From positions 17,341,001 through 17,405,000 of the forward strand of contig NC_088102.1 in the NCBI RefSeq assembly GCF_036370855.1: a DNA stretch of 64,000 nucleotides, in the 5' to 3' direction. Within the stretch, counting starts at the first letter, position 1, and every line of letters begins with the position of its first letter. The notes below the pieces were generated by a model. It was not told the origin of the DNA. It saw only the letters and a program-made list of their open reading frames with translations, and searched no databases. This DNA is from Dromaius novaehollandiae. Lineage: Eukaryota; Chordata; Aves; Casuariiformes; Dromaiidae. Of the stretch, positions 62,601-64,000 are shown piece by piece. Position numbers and translations under genes: made by a program.

Positions 62601-64000
62601 GGCTGGCACTTAGATCCCAGTTTGTGGCACAGACCAGCGATTCCTCCCAGGACAGCTTTCTTGGCAGCACACAGCTTGCCTTGGCAGCCCCTGCCCACAA
62701 CCACTACAAGGGCGCCTTTTGCCTCTCTCTTTCTCTCAACCCTAAGCCTAACCGTAACCCTAATGCTAGGAGGATTTTTCAGGCCCAGGCTGGCACTAGC
62801 ACCCGAGTTTGTGGCACAGACCAGAAACTCCTCCCAGGACAGCTTTCTTGGCAGCGCACAACTTTCCTTGGCAGCCCCTGCCCACAACCACTACAAGGGC
62901 ACCTCTCACCCTTCTCTTTCTCTCAACCCTAACCCTAACCCTAACCCTAACCGTAACCCTAATGCTAGAAGGATTTTTGAGGCGAAGGCTGGCACTTAGA
63001 TCCCAGTTTGTGGCACAGACCAGCGATTCCTCCCAGGACAGCTCCCTTGGCAGCACACAGCTTGCCTTGGCAGCCCCTGCCCACAACCACTACAAGGGCA
63101 CCGCTGGCCTTTCTCTTTCTCTCAACCCTAACCCTAACCCTAACCCTAATGCTAGAAGGATTTTTGAGGCGAAGGCTGGCACTTAGATCCCAGTTTGTGG
63201 CACCGACCAGAAACTCCTCCCAGGACAGATTTCTTGGCAGCACACACCATGCCTTGGCAGCCCCTGCCCACAACCACTACAAGGGCACCTCTGGCCTTTC
63301 TCTTTCTCTCAACCCTAACCCTAACCCTAACCCTAACCCTAACCCTAATGCTAGAAGGATTTTTGAGGCGAAGGCTGGCACTTAGATCCCAGTTTGTGGC
63401 ACAGACCAGCGATTCCTCCCAGGACAGCTCTCTTGGCAGCACACACCTTGCCTTGCCAGCCCCTGCCCACAACCACTGCAAGGGCACCTTTTGCCTCTCT
63501 CTTTCTCTCAACCCTAAGCCTAAGCCTAACCCTAATGCTAGGAGGATTTTTCAGGCCCAGGCTGGCACTAGCACCCGAGTTTGTGGCACAGACCAGAAAC
63601 TCCTCCCAGGACAGCTTTCTTGGCAGCGCACAACTTTCCTTGTCAGCCCCTGCCCACAACCACTACAAGGGCACCTCTCACCTTTCTCTTTCTCTCAACC
63701 CTAACCCTAACCCTAACCCTAAGCCTAACCCTAATGCTAGAAGGATTTTTGAGGCGAAGGCTGGCACTTAGATCCCAGTTTGTGGCACAGACCAGCGATT
63801 CCTCCCAGGACAGCTCCCTTGGCAGCACACAGCTTGCCTTGGCAGCCCCTGCCCACAACCACTACAAGGGCACCGCTGGCCTTTCTCTTTCTCTCAACCC
63901 TAACCCTAACCCTAACCCTAATGCTAGAAGGATTTTTGAGGCGAAGGCTGGCACTTAGATCCCAGTTTGTGGCACAGACCAGCGATTCCTCCCAGGACAG

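Larger units (their letters stand above)
55296..64000 (+). repeat. Satellite array: ~187-bp units with embedded CCCTAA telomere repeats
   Basis: About 46 head-to-tail units fill the last 8.7 kb and continue past the window end. Each unit has a roughly 160-bp core (an AATGCTAGAAGGATTT start, GTTTGTGGCAC, CTCCCAGGACAG, CTTGGCAGC twice, CCCACAACCACTACAAGG), a pyrimidine tract (CTTTCTCTTTCTCTC) and a tract of about 3-10 CCCTAA hexamers with variants GCCTAA and CCGTAA. Spacing of the GTGGCAC landmark is 187 (56677, 56864, 57051), 193 (58009 to 58202), 199 (57623 to 57822) or 217 (58957 to 59174), mostly 187 plus multiples of 6, so hexamer number sets the length. Core type A reads GAGGCGAAGGCTGGCACTTA; type B reads CAGGCCCAGGCTGGCACTAG. 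The first units (55296-55900) are the most diverged. Bird satellites with monomers near 190 bp are known, but I cannot claim identity with any. Open frames through the array on both strands are artefacts. Confidence 0.97.

Noticed and set aside
55351-63958. Dozens of overlapping open frames of 90-257 codons on both strands, some Asn-Pro rich or Leu-Thr rich
   Set aside because: They are translations of the satellite. Units of about 187 bp (1 mod 3) rotate the frames, and the CCCTAA tract reads as Asn-Pro, Leu-Thr or Pro-stop on + and as Val-Arg on -. The same peptides recur in all frames and on both strands with no codon preference.
55296-64000. CRISPR array (regular repeats with spacers)
   Set aside because: The 'spacers' are themselves conserved, the repeats are 160 bp or longer with telomere hexamers, and the locus is vertebrate.
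55760-64000. CTCF-like sites in CCACTACAAGGGCACC of each satellite unit
   Set aside because: Only the right half (AGGGCAC) fits the CTCF consensus. The left half is mismatched or spaced wrongly, so a site cannot be claimed by eye.

Overview
The window looks like nuclear DNA of a sauropsid, most probably a bird. The evidence is one intact vertebrate goosecoid (GSC) homeobox gene with introns and CpG islands, a decayed CR1 LINE fragment (the typical bird/reptile retrotransposon), a few old MIR-like SINE remnants, and very low interspersed-repeat density in AT-rich gene desert. There are no bacterial, plasmid or phage features.

Layout. Positions 1-32.3 kb are AT-rich, CpG-poor intergenic DNA with no supportable gene. 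They hold MIR-like remnants (about 9.2 and 11.35 kb), a CR1 reverse-transcriptase fragment with several stops (15.96-16.74 kb), an isolated GC-rich block (19.65-20.1 kb) and simple repeats. From 32.3 to 35.4 kb the composition changes: two CpG islands (32.37-32.70 and 33.24-33.89 kb), AT-rich intervals with regulatory-looking motifs, a GAAAA microsatellite and poly-G runs. The GSC promoter region (35.2-35.5 kb) has two TAAT-N3-ATTA paired-type homeodomain dimer sites, a GGATTA site suited to K50 homeodomains such as GSC itself, a CRE and a TATA box. GSC follows on the + strand: three coding exons (35815-36142, 36305-36564, 36977-37129) encoding 246 residues, with a short 3' UTR and AATAAA at 37273. 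Just downstream, in the same CpG island, is a minisatellite of five 49-bp copies (37649-37893), each carrying a CAGGTG E-box beside a YY1-like CAAAATGGC.

From 38 to 55.3 kb there is AT-rich desert again, with more MIR remnants, a TA/CA microsatellite, one unexplained candidate exon on the minus strand (50446-50619) and a TATA-containing, LTR-like segment (about 54.8-55.26 kb).

From about 55.3 kb to the window end (8.7 kb, open at the right) lies the most striking structure: about 46 tandem units of a satellite whose monomer is a roughly 160-bp unique core plus a tract of CCCTAA telomere hexamers. Unit lengths are mostly 187 bp plus multiples of 6. There are two interleaved core types (A and B), recombinant A/B units and multi-unit duplications. 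The G-rich telomere strand runs back toward GSC, opposite to a normal telomere on the right. The many overlapping open frames in the array, on both strands, are by-products of the repeat and not genes.

GSC is the only protein-coding gene I can support with confidence. The regulatory calls rest on motifs read by eye, and the satellite interpretation rests on alignment by eye.
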